Assembly: GCA_002731945.1 (NCBI GenBank)
Contig: PCCF01000024.1
Span: forward strand, 1 to 42,609
Source of the DNA: Rhodobiaceae bacterium
GTDB lineage: Bacteria > Pseudomonadota > Alphaproteobacteria > MED-G09
Direction of reading: 5' to 3'
DNA length: 42,609 nt
Of the stretch, positions 24,905-34,648 are shown one piece after another (positions within the stretch are counted from its first letter, which is position 1; every line of letters begins with the position of its first letter). The translations under genes were made by a program, and so were the position numbers. Below the pieces are notes generated by a model. The model did not search any database. It was not told the origin of the DNA and saw only the letters and a program-made list of their open reading frames with translations.

Positions 24905-26218
24905 ATGTCATTTGATATTATTTTCAAGGATGCGCAGATTGTCACTCACACAAAGAGATTTAATGGTGATATAGCCGTTAAAGACGAGAAAATTGTTGAA
25001 ATTGGGGATTTAAAAGAATCTGAGGCAAAAGAAAGTATTAATTTAAAGGGATTATGTCTCATTCCAGGTGTTATAGATACACAGGTGCATTTTAGAGAAC
25101 CTGGATTAGAACATAAGGAAGATTTATACACGGGAACAAAAAGTGCAATTCTCGGAGGAGTAACAGGTGTTTTCGAGATGCCAAATACCGATCCTTCAAC
25201 TACCGATGAAGACGCTTTGATGGATAAATTTAATAGGGCTTCAAATAGAGCCTTTTGTGATTATGCTTTTTATGCAGGAGGAACCGAAGATAATGCAGAT
25301 AATCTTCCTTCTTATGAAAAAATAAGTGGTTGTTGTGGTGTTAAGGTATTTATGGGAGCAAGTACGGGCTCACTTCTTGTCGCAGAAGAAGAAGACTTAG
25401 ATAAGATTGTCTCTAAGATTAATTATCGTGCATCTTTTCATTGTGAAGATCAGTCAAGGCTATTGGAAAGGGCAAAATTTCAAGAAGAGGGCAAAGTGCA
25501 TACACATGAAATTTGGCGAGATAAGTTATCCTCACTAATTGCAACTCAAAAACTTGTTTCGATAGCAGAAAAATATAATAAAAAAGTTCATGTTTTACAT
25601 GTAACAACAGAAGAAGAGATCAATTTTTTATCGGAGCATAAGAAAAACGCATCTGTTGAAATTACTCCTCAGCATTTAACATTACATTCTCCTGATTGTT
25701 ATGATCGCCTTGGTAGTTATGCTCAAATGAATCCACCCATAAGATCAAAAAAACATCAAGACAGATTATGGGAAGCGATAAATGAAGGTATTGCCGATAT
25801 TATAGGTTCGGATCATGCTCCCCACACTAAAGAAGAAAAAAATAAAAATTATCCACTCTCACCTTCCGGTATGCCAGGAGTACAAACGCTTGTCCCAGTA
25901 ATGTTGAACCATATAACGAACGGAAAGCTTTCCCTTGAGAGGTTTATAGAATTAACAAGTTACAATCCTTCTATTCTTTTTGGTATCAAAAATAAAGGGA
26001 GAATAGAGATAGGTTTTGATGCTGATTTTACGGTTATCGACTTATCTATGAAAAAAAAGATTACCAATGATTGGATTGCAAGCAAATGTGGCTGGACTCC
26101 TTATGAAGGTATGTCTATTAAAGGATGGCCGGTAATGACCATTATAAGGGGAAATCTTGTCATGAATGAAGGAAAAATTACTGACCCCATAGGGAAGTCT
26201 ATGAGTTTTGAGAGATAA
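24905..26218 (+). CDS. pyrC: Dihydroorotase-like cyclic amidohydrolase
   Basis: Annotated by family as dihydroorotase, which makes dihydroorotate in pyrimidine synthesis, this 437-residue metal-dependent hydrolase has HFREPG (62-67), the carboxylated-lysine candidate K147 in GVKVFMGASTG, metal His H179 and H232, and the catalytic D303 in GSDHAPHT. The canonical HxH motif at the N-terminal metal site reads D58-T-Q60-V-H62, so Gln replaces the first His. I recall this QVHFREPG form in other alphaproteobacterial proteins. A hydantoinase- or allantoinase-like substrate cannot be ruled out. Confidence 0.85.
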   Translation: MSFDIIFKDAQIVTHTKRFNGDIAVKDEKIVEIGDLKESEAKESINLKGLCLIPGVIDTQVHFREPGLEHKEDLYTGTKSAILGGVTGVFEMPNTDPSTTDEDALMDKFNRASNRAFCDYAFYAGGTEDNADNLPSYEKISGCCGVKVFMGASTGSLLVAEEEDLDKIVSKINYRASFHCEDQSRLLERAKFQEEGKVHTHEIWRDKLSSLIATQKLVSIAEKYNKKVHVLHVTTEEEINFLSEHKKNASVEITPQHLTLHSPDCYDRLGSYAQMNPPIRSKKHQDRLWEAINEGIADIIGSDHAPHTKEEKNKNYPLSPSGMPGVQTLVPVMLNHITNGKLSLERFIELTSYNPSILFGIKNKGRIEIGFDADFTVIDLSMKKKITNDWIASKCGWTPYEGMSIKGWPVMTIIRGNLVMNEGKITDPIGKSMSFER

Positions 26219-26233
26219 TCCAGGGAGAAAATT

Positions 26234-27232
26234 ATGACAGATAAATTTCGCGCTCTAATGATAGATAAAGAAGAAGATGAACAAAGTGTAAATTTTGTTG
26301 AAATTTCAGAAGATGAGTTAATGGAAGGAAATGTTTTAGTCGAGGTTACTCATTCTTCTTTGAATTATAAAGATGGATTGGCTTTGACTGGTGCTCCTGG
26401 GGTAGTGAAGAGTTTTCCAATGATAGCAGGAATTGATTTTAGTGGCATAGTGAAAGATTCGGAGGATGAAAAGTTTTCTCATGGAGATAGAGTTGTTCTA
26501 AACGGTTATGGTTTGTCCGAAAATCATTTTGGAGGATATTCTGAGAGGGCAAGAGTAAAATCGGATCACTTATTAAAACTTCCTGACAATATTTCTAATA
26601 AACAGGCTATGGCCATTGGAACAGCTGGTTATACTGCAATGTTATGTGTTTTGGGTCTCGAGGATTGGGGGATAAAACCAGAGGATGGAGAAATTCTTGT
26701 AACCGGAGCATCTGGAGGAGTTGGCTCTGTTGCAGTTTCTATTCTTTCAACCTTAGGATTTCAGGTAGTAGCATCGACTGGTCGCCTAAATGAGACGGAA
26801 TATTTGACTGGTTTAGGAGCGACTTCGGTTATAGATAGATCTGAACTTTCTGAGCCTTCACGACCTTTGGGTAAGGAGATTTGGGCTGGTGCCGTTGATT
26901 CGGTAGGAAGCCAAACACTGGTTAATACTCTAGCTCAAATTAAATATGGTGGAGCAGTATCAGCTTGTGGTTTAGCTCAAGGAATGGATCTTCCAGGAAC
27001 AGTAATTCCATTTATTTTACGCGGAGTTGCTCTAATAGGAATAGATTCAGTTATGGCGCCTATGGACAAAAGGGAAAGAGCTTGGGAACGATTGAGCAAT
27101 GATCTTGATACGGCAAAACTTGAAGAGATGATTGTTGATTCGACGTTAGAGAATATACCAAATTTAGCTCATAAAATACTTGCAGGAAAAGTAAGAGGAA
27201 GAGTGGTCGTTAATATTTTGGAAAATAATTAG
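26234..27232 (+). CDS. acuI: Acryloyl-CoA reductase-like medium-chain dehydrogenase (AcuI/YhdH family)
   Basis: This zinc-free medium-chain reductase has 332 residues. Family hallmarks are SLNYKDGLALTGAPGVVKSFP, HFGGYSERARVKSDHLLKLP, the nucleotide-binding TGASGGVGSVAVSILSTLGF, AGAVDSVG and PFILRGVALIGIDSV. AcuI reduces acryloyl-CoA to propionyl-CoA with NADPH; YhdH is its E. coli homologue, and the two cannot be told apart safely here. It is preceded by GGGAG eight bases before ATG, 15 bp after the dihydroorotase-like gene, and converges on aroG with 6 bp between stops. Confidence 0.88.
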   Translation: MTDKFRALMIDKEEDEQSVNFVEISEDELMEGNVLVEVTHSSLNYKDGLALTGAPGVVKSFPMIAGIDFSGIVKDSEDEKFSHGDRVVLNGYGLSENHFGGYSERARVKSDHLLKLPDNISNKQAMAIGTAGYTAMLCVLGLEDWGIKPEDGEILVTGASGGVGSVAVSILSTLGFQVVASTGRLNETEYLTGLGATSVIDRSELSEPSRPLGKEIWAGAVDSVGSQTLVNTLAQIKYGGAVSACGLAQGMDLPGTVIPFILRGVALIGIDSVMAPMDKRERAWERLSNDLDTAKLEEMIVDSTLENIPNLAHKILAGKVRGRVVVNILENN

Positions 27233-27238
27233 TAAATA

Positions 27239-28591
27239 TTAAGTTCGAATTTCTTTGAGACGTTCAGATATTAAAAAGGCCAAATCCAATGCTTGATTAG
27301 CATTCAATCTAGGATCACAATGAGTATGGTACCTGTCGGAAAGATCTTCTTCAAATATTTCTTGAGTTCCACCTAAACATTCCGTAACGTTTTGCCCTGT
27401 CATTTCAATATGTACTCCACCTGCACATGTTCCTTCGGCTTGGTGAATATCAATAAATTCTTTAACTTCGGTAAGAATCTTATCTAGAATCCTTGTTTTG
27501 TAGCCGTTTGAAGCTTTTACCGTATTACCATGCATAGGGTCGCAGGACCAAACAACATTTTTTCCTTCAGATTTTACTGCTTGAATAAGCTTTGGAAGAT
27601 GATTAGCTACATTATTAGCGCCATATCTTGTTATTAAAGTTAATCGTCCTGCTTCGTTATCAGGATTGATTGCATCAATAAGCTTTAACAATTCTTCCGC
27701 TTCCAAAGATGGTCCACACTTTAAACCGATAGGATTCTTAATACCTCTAATAAATTCAATATGTGCTCCATCGAGTTGACGGGTTCGATCTCCTATCCAT
27801 AATAAATGAGCTGAAGTGTCGTACCATTCACCTGTTGTAGAATCTACCCTTGTAAGTGCTTCTTCATAACCCAATAAAAGTGATTCATGGCTAGTATAAA
27901 AATCTACGGATCGCAGTTCAGGTGTAGAGTTAGAATTAATCCCAACAGCATTCATAAAATTGAGAGTTTCTGATATTCTTTCCGCTAGGGCTTCATATCT
28001 CTCTCCTTGTTTACTCTCCTTTACAAAACCAAGATTCCATTGGTGAACATGATCCAGATTTGCATAACCCCCTTGAGCGAAAGCTCTAAGCAAATTAAGT
28101 GTTGATGCAGACTGACGATATGCCATAATTTGCCTTTCCGGATCTGGAATTCTTAGGGCTTCATCGAATTCAATATCATTAATGATATCCCCCCTGTAAC
28201 TCGGAAGTTCTATATCTCCTTGTTTTTCAGTAGGTTCTGAGCGTGGTTTTGCAAATTGACCTGCAATCCTTCCAATCTTAATTATTGGACAACCAGCACC
28301 AAAAGTTAGAACGACTGACATCTGTAGGATTACTCTAAAAGTGTCTCTAATGTTGTCAGGTAAATGCTCAGCAAAACTTTCTGCACAGTCACCACCTTGA
28401 AGGAGAAAAGCTTCTCCCCTAGAAGCTTTAGCTAAGTCTTCTTTTAGTCTTCGGGCTTCTCCAGCAAACACCAAAGGAGGATAAGAGGCAAGGCGACCTT
28501 CGACCTTATCAATCATTTCCTGATTATCGTAAACAGGAGCTTGTTTGATAGGTTTGCTTCTCCAACTATCTTTTTTCCAGTTCTTGGCCAC
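27239..28591 (-). CDS. aroG: 3-Deoxy-7-phosphoheptulonate synthase, class II
   Basis: DAHP synthase condenses PEP and erythrose 4-phosphate in the first step of the shikimate pathway. The 450-residue protein is the plant-like class II type, with [57 protein letters not shown] and [13 protein letters not shown]. The start is GTG 28591, supported by GGAG (28601-28598) six bases upstream; an ATG two bases earlier is in another frame. A 182-bp gap precedes it, with inverted repeats. aroC at 41 kb serves the same pathway. Confidence 0.96.
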   Translation of the reverse strand: MAKNWKKDSWRSKPIKQAPVYDNQEMIDKVEGRLASYPPLVFAGEARRLKEDLAKASRGEAFLLQGGDCAESFAEHLPDNIRDTFRVILQMSVVLTFGAGCPIIKIGRIAGQFAKPRSEPTEKQGDIELPSYRGDIINDIEFDEALRIPDPERQIMAYRQSASTLNLLRAFAQGGYANLDHVHQWNLGFVKESKQGERYEALAERISETLNFMNAVGINSNSTPELRSVDFYTSHESLLLGYEEALTRVDSTTGEWYDTSAHLLWIGDRTRQLDGAHIEFIRGIKNPIGLKCGPSLEAEELLKLIDAINPDNEAGRLTLITRYGANNVANHLPKLIQAVKSEGKNVVWSCDPMHGNTVKASNGYKTRILDKILTEVKEFIDIHQAEGTCAGGVHIEMTGQNVTECLGGTQEIFEEDLSDRYHTHCDPRLNANQALDLAFLISERLKEIRT

Positions 28592-28773
28592 ATTTATCTC
28601 CGCTAACTCGGAAAATCTATATAAATCATAAATCTAAACATTAATAGTTTTTTTATTATTTTATTGAATTCATGAAAAAGTTAAGTAATTACTTAAATGT
28701 AACAAAATCCTAAATTATTGTTGTATTTACTATTAAGTAAATTTTCTCTTCATGTGACGTGGTTTAGAACAAT
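28592..28773. other. Intergenic region upstream of aroG
   Basis: This is the longest gene-free stretch in the window. It should hold the aroG promoter (minus strand) and the transcript end of the acyl-CoA dehydrogenase gene. It is very AT-rich, has the two inverted repeats listed separately, and no tRNA, riboswitch or open reading frame that I can see. ATGTGA (28752-28757) and TCACAT (28774-28779) form a further loose dyad at the dehydrogenase stop codon. Confidence 0.6.
28681..28742. repeat. Inverted repeats with TTAAGTAA half-sites upstream of aroG
   Basis: TTAAGTAATTACTTAA (28681-28696) is a perfect 16-base palindrome. A second dyad, ATTTACT (28725-28731), loop ATTA, AGTAAAT (28736-28742), follows and includes another TTAAGTAA (28733-28740). 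The shared half-site suggests an operator, but AT-rich palindromes of this size are expected a few times by chance in 42 kb. Confidence 0.4.
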
Positions 28774-30024
28774 TCACATCCTACTTGCGTTCATTTCAGC
28801 TAAGTCTTCAAGTTCCTCACGGTATTTTTTAAATTCAATTCTAGCAACCGCTCTATTGTGAACCTCATCAGGACCATCAACTATTCTTAGTACTCTTGCG
28901 GATGCATAAGCAGAGGCCAAACCAAAATCAGTTGTAACGCCTCCCCCTCCATGCGCTTGAATAGCATCATCAAGAATACTGCATAACATTTTAGGAGCTG
29001 CAACTTTTATCATCGCAATTTCTGCACGAGCCACCTTGTTTCCAACTGTATCCATTAAGTAAGCTGCTTTCATAGTTAGAAGTCGTGAAGATTCAATTTC
29101 AATTCGAGCTCTAGCTACTCTTTCCTCCCAGACAGAATATTCCGAAATTTTCTTTCCAAATGCTTCTCTGCTTAATAACCTTTTAGCCATTTTCTCTAAA
29201 GTTCTTTCAGCAACTCCAATAGCTCTCATACAATGATGAATCCTCCCAGGTCCAAGTCTTCCTTGAGCAATTTCGAAACCTCTTCCTTCACCTAGGAAAA
29301 GATTTTCTACAGGAACTCTAACATTTTCTAATTTTATTTCGCAGTGCCCATGAGGAGCATGATCGTATCCAAAGACTGGTAGAAATCTAACAATCTCAAT
29401 TCCCGGGGTGTCAAGAGGCAGTAAAATTTGACTCTGTTGTTGATGTTTTGGGGCCTCAGGATTAGTTTTTCCCATTAATATAGAAACTTTACATCTTGGA
29501 TCCATGACGCCTGAAGACCACCATTTTCTTCCATTAATCACATATTCATCGCCATCTCTTTCAATACGAGTTGAAATATTTGTAGCGTCTGATGATGCAA
29601 CATCTGGTTCAGTCATGAGATAAGCGGATCGAATTTCACCATCAAGAAGAGGCTTTAACCACTTTTCTTTTTGTTCTTCATTCCCATAACGCTCAATGAG
29701 TTCCATATTACCGGTATCAGGAGCAGAACAGTTAAATACTTCCGAAGCAAAACCTACTCTTCCCATAATTTCACACAATGGCGCATATTCAACGTTTGTT
29801 AGATTCCCTCCCAACTCTGAATCAGGGAGAAAAAGGTTCCATAGACCTTCTTTTTTTGCAATCACTTTTAGGTCTTCCAAAATTTGAGGAACTTGCCATC
29901 TATCAGTTCCAAAAGCCTTCATTTGGTCGTCATATGTTTTTTCGTTCGGATAAATATGTTTATCCATAAATGCTCGGACGCGAGTCATTAATTCTTTGGT
30001 TTTTTCGTTATGTTCAAAAATCAT
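28774..30024 (-). CDS. Acyl-CoA dehydrogenase, ACAD10/11-like
   Basis: This FAD enzyme oxidises an acyl-CoA at the alpha-beta bond. The 416 residues match the dehydrogenase domain of the ACAD10/ACAD11 subgroup: [72 protein letters not shown] and [18 protein letters not shown]. The position of the usual catalytic Glu in YEGT reads V-D383-G-P-D, as in ACAD10/11. That subgroup acts on branched or 4-hydroxy long-chain acyl-CoAs in mammals; the bacterial substrate is unknown. The ATG has GGGAG six bases upstream. Confidence 0.9.
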   Translation of the reverse strand: MIFEHNEKTKELMTRVRAFMDKHIYPNEKTYDDQMKAFGTDRWQVPQILEDLKVIAKKEGLWNLFLPDSELGGNLTNVEYAPLCEIMGRVGFASEVFNCSAPDTGNMELIERYGNEEQKEKWLKPLLDGEIRSAYLMTEPDVASSDATNISTRIERDGDEYVINGRKWWSSGVMDPRCKVSILMGKTNPEAPKHQQQSQILLPLDTPGIEIVRFLPVFGYDHAPHGHCEIKLENVRVPVENLFLGEGRGFEIAQGRLGPGRIHHCMRAIGVAERTLEKMAKRLLSREAFGKKISEYSVWEERVARARIEIESSRLLTMKAAYLMDTVGNKVARAEIAMIKVAAPKMLCSILDDAIQAHGGGGVTTDFGLASAYASARVLRIVDGPDEVHNRAVARIEFKKYREELEDLAEMNASRM

Positions 30025-30088
30025 TACTTTCTCCCAGATTTCAAGAAAAATCTTAACTATTATAATATCTGAATACTAGTAAATTTTT

Positions 30089-30553
30089 TTATCGTTTGTC
30101 TTGAAAAAAAATTTTCAGCAATTCTTCAGATTCTTTTTCGTAAAAACCACTGAAGACATTAGGTTTATGTTGGCAAGAGTTGCTTGCATATATTTTTGGT
30201 CCATTATCAACTGCCCCTTTTTTCTGGTCAAATGCTCCGTAAAAGAGATTTTTTATTCGTGCCAACGAAATAGCCATTGCACACATTGCGCACGGTTCTA
30301 AGGTTGTATAAATAGAGCAATTAATTAATTTATCTGAGTTCAATAATTTTGAGGATTCTCTCAAAACTAGTAATTCAGCATGAGCAGTTGGATCTTTCAT
30401 TTCCCTAACTCTATTTCCATTTTTCGATAGAATCTTTCCTGATTGATCTGTAAGAACTGCCCCAACTGGAACTTCATTTCTCTTTGCTGCTTTATTAGCC
30501 TCTTTTAAAGCTGCTTTCATAAATTCTAATGTTTGTGATATATTTTTATTCAA
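30089..30553 (-). CDS. tadA: tRNA-specific adenosine deaminase
   Basis: TadA converts A34 of tRNA-Arg(ACG) to inosine. The zinc site is HAE (in PTAHAELLVLRE) and PCAMC (TTLEPCAMCAMAISLARI). It has 154 residues from TTG 30553, where a GAG lies about eight bases upstream; ATG 30520 (MKAALKEANK, 143 residues) is possible but has no ribosome binding site. Other deaminases of this fold are less likely given the full TadA-type C-terminus (GFYEKESEELLKIFFQDKR). It is divergent from rluB with 46 bp between starts. Confidence 0.93.
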   Translation of the reverse strand: MNKNISQTLEFMKAALKEANKAAKRNEVPVGAVLTDQSGKILSKNGNRVREMKDPTAHAELLVLRESSKLLNSDKLINCSIYTTLEPCAMCAMAISLARIKNLFYGAFDQKKGAVDNGPKIYASNSCQHKPNVFSGFYEKESEELLKIFFQDKR

Positions 30554-30599
30554 TAATTTACTCTATGGTTTCAAAATTAAATAATTATAGTCGTATCAC

Positions 30600-31346
30600 A
30601 TGATAAAAAAAAATGAAAAAAACAAACAAAGAATAGCCAAATTTTTGGCAAGTTCTGGAGTGGCCTCCAGAAGAGAATCGGAGAAAATAATTTTAGACAA
30701 AAGAGTTGAAGTGAATGGTCATATTATTGCTTCACCTGCGTTTGATATAAAAGATGGTGACCAAGTCAAGGTAGATGGAAAACTTATAAAGAGATCAGAT
30801 AAGCTGCATGTCTGGCTTTTTAATAAACCGCAAGGCTATCTAGTCACAACCAAAGACCCCGTTGGAAGGAAGACAATTTATGATTTATTTCCTAAAAAAT
30901 TAAAAAAAACAATAACCGTAGGAAGGCTAGACTATAACAGTGAAGGTCTCATAATACTGACTAACAATGGTGATTTTTCAAGATTTTTAGAGTTGCCTTC
31001 AAATCAATTTTTAAGAACCTATAAAGTAAGAGTTCATGGAAATATTGATAAAGAAAAATTAAGCAATCTTTCAAATGGAATAACTTTGAAGGGAATAAAA
31101 TACAAATCAATAGAGATATCATTGGAAAAGACAAATAAGTCTAATACTTGGCTGTTAATGAAATTGAAAGAAGGCAAGAATAGAGAAATAAGAAAAATAT
31201 GTGAATCATTTGATTTAAAGGTAAATAGGCTTATTCGAATATCTTATGGACCATTTAACTTAGGGAAAATCAATAAGACAGAAATTATTGAGGTTTCTTA
31301 TGGTTTTCTTAGAAGAAAATTTGAAAAAACTTTTTTTAGCCATTAA
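30600..31346 (+). CDS. rluB: RsuA/RluB-family 23S rRNA pseudouridine synthase
   Basis: The protein has an N-terminal S4 RNA-binding domain (RIAKFLASSGVASRRESEKIIL, VNGHII) and a pseudouridine synthase domain with the catalytic Asp in GRLDYNSEGLIILTNNGD. LKEGKNREIRKICESF lies near the C-terminus, as in RsuA/RluB/RluE/RluF. RluB, which modifies U2605 of 23S rRNA, is the best fit by length and context, but RsuA cannot be excluded. It is followed by rsmD 12 bp downstream, so two rRNA modification genes lie together. Confidence 0.88.
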   Translation: MIKKNEKNKQRIAKFLASSGVASRRESEKIILDKRVEVNGHIIASPAFDIKDGDQVKVDGKLIKRSDKLHVWLFNKPQGYLVTTKDPVGRKTIYDLFPKKLKKTITVGRLDYNSEGLIILTNNGDFSRFLELPSNQFLRTYKVRVHGNIDKEKLSNLSNGITLKGIKYKSIEISLEKTNKSNTWLLMKLKEGKNREIRKICESFDLKVNRLIRISYGPFNLGKINKTEIIEVSYGFLRRKFEKTFFSH

Positions 31347-31358
31347 TAAGGTGGATGG

Positions 31359-31922
31359 ATGAGAGTTATATCGGGAAAATATTCTGGTAAAAGGCTTTAT
31401 TCTCCTAAAGGAAGAAAAACTCGACCTACAACCGATCGAGTTAAAGAAACATTATTTAATCTTTTAGAGAACAGTATCAAGATTAATTTTAAAGATCAGA
31501 ATATCTTAGATATTTTTGCTGGCTCAGGAGCTCTAGGTATTGAATCCTTATCAAGAGGAGCTAATTTTTGTACTTTTGTTGATAATTCTCATATTGCACA
31601 TACTAATATATTGAAGAATATAAATTCTTTAAAGATAGAAAGTAGATGTGCGTTAATTAAAACGGACATCTTGGGTATTCCAAAATTTATTAAAGACACT
31701 TCAAATAAGATTGACATCGTTTTTGCTGACCCCCCTTATAAAAAAATTAATTTAATAGTTAAGGCAATAAAGGTTTTATCTAATAAAGGTTGGCTAAAGG
31801 AAAAAGTTTATTTGGTTGTTGAATCTGCAAAAAAAGAAAAATTGCAAAATATTGAAGATTTTGATTTATTGGTTAGTAGGGAAGTTGGGGGTAGCAGTAT
31901 TTCAATTAATTTATCGCAATAA
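31359..31922 (+). CDS. rsmD: 16S rRNA (guanine966-N2)-methyltransferase
   Basis: RsmD methylates G966 of 16S rRNA. The 187-residue protein has MRVISGKYSGKRLYSPKG, the family's RPTTDRVKETLFNLL, SAM motif I DIFAGSGALGIESLSRGA and the catalytic DPPY (FADPPYKK). AAGGTGG lies a few bases before the ATG. It is in one operon with rluB, a frequent proteobacterial pairing. Confidence 0.94.
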   Translation: MRVISGKYSGKRLYSPKGRKTRPTTDRVKETLFNLLENSIKINFKDQNILDIFAGSGALGIESLSRGANFCTFVDNSHIAHTNILKNINSLKIESRCALIKTDILGIPKFIKDTSNKIDIVFADPPYKKINLIVKAIKVLSNKGWLKEKVYLVVESAKKEKLQNIEDFDLLVSREVGGSSISINLSQ

Positions 31923-31982
31923 GGTTGAACCATTTGCAATAAATTAATAAGATCTATCAAAATAATTTTTAGGAGTAATTAT

Positions 31983-33611
31983 ATGCGCGGATTGATGCAG
32001 GAATGGCCTTTGCTTGTACACACCTTTATTGACCATGCAAATATTCATCATGGAGAAAGAGAAATAGTTACTAGGAGGGTTGAAGGAGATATTCATAGGA
32101 CAAATTATTCAGAAATTTATTCTAGAGCAAAAAGATTTTCGAAGGCTTTACAAAAACTAGGAGTTATGCAGGGTGAGGTAATTGGGACGCTAGCCTGGAA
32201 TACTTATCGTCATCTTGAATCTTGGTACGGAATCACTGGAATGGGAGCTATATACCATACCTTAAACCCAAGATTATTTACGGAACAACTTGAATACATA
32301 ATCAATCATGCCGAAAACCAATATATTATCTCTGACACAACATTTGTTAAGTTACTTGAAGGTATAGAAAAAAATATTCCTAATGTTAAAGGTTTTATAT
32401 TTTTAACAGATAAAGAAAACATGCCTGATACAAAATTGAAAAACTCGCTGAGTTTTGAAGAATTAATTGATGCTGAAGACGAAGATTTTGATTGGGTTAG
32501 GGTTGATGAAAATGACGCTTGTGGACTTTGTTACACTTCAGGCACAACCGGAAATCCAAAAGGGGTATTGTATTCCCATAGATCTAATGTATTGCACACT
32601 CTAGCAGCGAATAGCGCAGATGCGATGGGTATAAGCTCTACAGATTCAGTCTTACCTGTTGTCCCTATGTTTCATGCAAACGCATGGGGTATATCATTCT
32701 CAGCCCCAATGGTGGGTTGTAAAGTAGTCATGCCAGGTATGAACATGGACGGAGAAAGTATTTATCAGTTACTTACTGATGAAAAAGTAACTTTTACTGC
32801 TGCCGTTCCTACCGTTTGGTTAATGTTGCTTCAATATTTAGAAGAAAATGATTTGAAATTACCATATCTTAATAGAGTAGCAATTGGAGGTTCAGCAGTT
32901 CCCAAAATGATGTTGGAAAAATTTGAAAAGGATTACGAGGTTTCGGTTATGCACGCATGGGGTATGACAGAAATGTCGCCTTTGGGGACAATTGGAGCGT
33001 TTAAGAGCGGTATGGAAGACTTGAGCTTTGAAGAGCAAATAAATATCAAACTTAAACAAGGGAGAGCAACCTATATGGTTGAAATGAAAATTACGAATGA
33101 TGAAGGAAATGAACTTCCTTGGAATGGTAAAGATTTTGGCCACCTCTTGGTTCGAGGACCTTTTATAGCAAGCAAATATATTAAAGGAGAAGGTGGGCAA
33201 ATACTTGATAATCAAGGTTTTTTTGATACAGGTGATGTAGCAACAATTGATGAATTGGGTTTTATGCAGATTACGGATCGTTCAAAAGATGTAATAAAAT
33301 CGGGTGGCGAGTGGATATCTTCAATTGAGTTAGAAAACGCTGCCGTTGGACATGAAGAAATATCTGAGGCTGCCGTAATTGGCATTTCTCATCCGAAATG
33401 GGATGAAAGACCTCTTTTAATTTGCGTTCCCGTGGAAGGAAAAACACCTTCTAAGGAAGATGTCCTCGAATACTTAAAGGAAAAAGTAGCTAAGTGGTGG
33501 ATGCCCGATGATGTAGTTTTCGTTGAAGAAATTCCTCATACTGCGACTGGAAAAATTCAAAAAATAACATTAAGAGAGCAATTTTCCGATTATTCTTTAC
33601 CTACTACTTGA
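31983..33611 (+). CDS. Acyl-CoA synthetase, DmdB-like (AMP-binding)
   Basis: This 542-residue adenylate-forming ligase activates a carboxylic acid to its CoA thioester through an acyl-AMP. Motifs: [12 protein letters not shown] (A3), AWGMTEMSP (A5), [10 protein letters not shown] (A7), [15 protein letters not shown] (A8) and the C-terminal Lys in [11 protein letters not shown] (A10). The N-terminus ([29 protein letters not shown]) belongs to the large fatty-acyl/medium-chain ligase clade that includes methylmercaptopropionate-CoA ligase DmdB. Specificity cannot be decided from sequence alone. AGGAG lies seven bases before the ATG. Its end overlaps the convergent sua5 gene by 15 bp. Confidence 0.9.
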   Translation: MRGLMQEWPLLVHTFIDHANIHHGEREIVTRRVEGDIHRTNYSEIYSRAKRFSKALQKLGVMQGEVIGTLAWNTYRHLESWYGITGMGAIYHTLNPRLFTEQLEYIINHAENQYIISDTTFVKLLEGIEKNIPNVKGFIFLTDKENMPDTKLKNSLSFEELIDAEDEDFDWVRVDENDACGLCYTSGTTGNPKGVLYSHRSNVLHTLAANSADAMGISSTDSVLPVVPMFHANAWGISFSAPMVGCKVVMPGMNMDGESIYQLLTDEKVTFTAAVPTVWLMLLQYLEENDLKLPYLNRVAIGGSAVPKMMLEKFEKDYEVSVMHAWGMTEMSPLGTIGAFKSGMEDLSFEEQINIKLKQGRATYMVEMKITNDEGNELPWNGKDFGHLLVRGPFIASKYIKGEGGQILDNQGFFDTGDVATIDELGFMQITDRSKDVIKSGGEWISSIELENAAVGHEEISEAAVIGISHPKWDERPLLICVPVEGKTPSKEDVLEYLKEKVAKWWMPDDVVFVEEIPHTATGKIQKITLREQFSDYSLPTT

Positions 33612-34556
33612 AGATGAAGCCCGTACAATTCTATCGTTAATAGCCCTACCAATACCATTATTAGGTATGGGCGCTATAGCTATTTTCTTGCCCTTTTTTT
33701 CGTAAATTGACAAGAATGAGAAGAGGTTAGCAGCTGCTTCAACCAGATTACCTTTTTTGCTAAGATTTGGTTCTTCATAATCTGGTCCAAAACCTAATAA
33801 AATTTCATCATTTTTTTTATGTATTGCGTTTATTCTTAGTGGAACTTTCGGAGCGTAATGCTTATTCAACATTCCTGGTGATATTAAATCTTTAGAAAAT
33901 TTTGTATTTTTATTACCTTCTATAATCTTAATTTTTAAGGAGTCTTCTAATAGTTCCTTACTAATCCCTCCATGGCGTAATATTTTTATATTGTTATTTT
34001 CTTCATATACTACAGTACTTTCCAAACCGACCTTTGTTCTTCCATCATCCAAAATAATTGGAATATCTTCATTATTTTTAAATTGTTCATAAACATGTTC
34101 GGCCTTTGTTGGGCTTAGATATCCAGATTTATTTGCACTTGGAGCAGCAATAGGTTTTTTAAAATTTTTAAGCAATTTTATTGCTACAGTATTATCAGGA
34201 ATTCTAAAAGCTGTTGTCTTTAAACCAGCATTTAATAAATCACTTAAACCCGAATCTTTTTTTCTTTCTAAGATTATTGTTAGAGGGCCAGGACAAAAAG
34301 CATCTATGATTTTTTCTGATAAAGATGTAAGAATTCCCAATCGTTCTACCATTTTTTTTGAAGAAACATGGACAATTATGGGATTGAAAGAAGGTCTATT
34401 TTTAGCATTAAAGATTTTTGCCACAGCTAAATTGTTCGTAGCATCAGCGCCCAATCCGTATACTGTTTCTGTTGGGAAACATACTAGATCTCCTGCCTTT
34501 AGCACCTTTACGGCTCCAAGAATGTTTTTATCATTAATTTTTTTAATAGTGGTCAT
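33597..34556 (-). CDS. Threonylcarbamoyl-AMP synthase (Sua5/TsaC)
   Basis: This enzyme makes threonylcarbamoyl-AMP for t6A37 of ANN-decoding tRNAs. The N-terminal YrdC-like domain has GDLVCFPTETVYGLGADAT, KIFNAKNRPSFNPIIVHV and APSANKSGYLSPT. The extra C-terminal Sua5 domain (about residues 215-319) makes it the long Sua5 form rather than TsaC. From ATG 34556 it has 319 residues; GTG 34562 would add two. It is divergent from the DmdC-like gene. Confidence 0.93.
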   Translation of the reverse strand: MTTIKKINDKNILGAVKVLKAGDLVCFPTETVYGLGADATNNLAVAKIFNAKNRPSFNPIIVHVSSKKMVERLGILTSLSEKIIDAFCPGPLTIILERKKDSGLSDLLNAGLKTTAFRIPDNTVAIKLLKNFKKPIAAPSANKSGYLSPTKAEHVYEQFKNNEDIPIILDDGRTKVGLESTVVYEENNNIKILRHGGISKELLEDSLKIKIIEGNKNTKFSKDLISPGMLNKHYAPKVPLRINAIHKKNDEILLGFGPDYEEPNLSKKGNLVEAAANLFSFLSIYEKKGKKIAIAPIPNNGIGRAINDRIVRASSSSSR

Positions 34557-34588
34557 TTTCACATTTATATTTTAGTTACTATCATAGA

Positions 34589-34619
34589 TTGAAAGTAATT
34601 TTCTCTTTCATGTTAATAT
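34589..34619 (+). promoter_or_regulatory. Candidate promoter of the DmdC-like dehydrogenase operon
   Basis: TTGAAA (34589-34594) is followed after 19 bases by TAATAT (34614-34619), which has an upstream TGT making an extended -10 (TGnTAATAT). It lies in the 92-bp region between divergent sua5 and the dehydrogenase. The spacing is one or two bases longer than ideal. Confidence 0.4.
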
Positions 34620-34648
34620 GATTTAGCTTTAGTTCAATGGAGATATTT

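Noticed and set aside
28752-28779. ATGTGA and TCACAT as a CRP-like operator or terminator at the end of the acyl-CoA dehydrogenase gene
   Set aside because: The spacer is 16 bases rather than 6 for a CRP site, and the stem lacks a T run on the minus strand and overlaps the stop codon.
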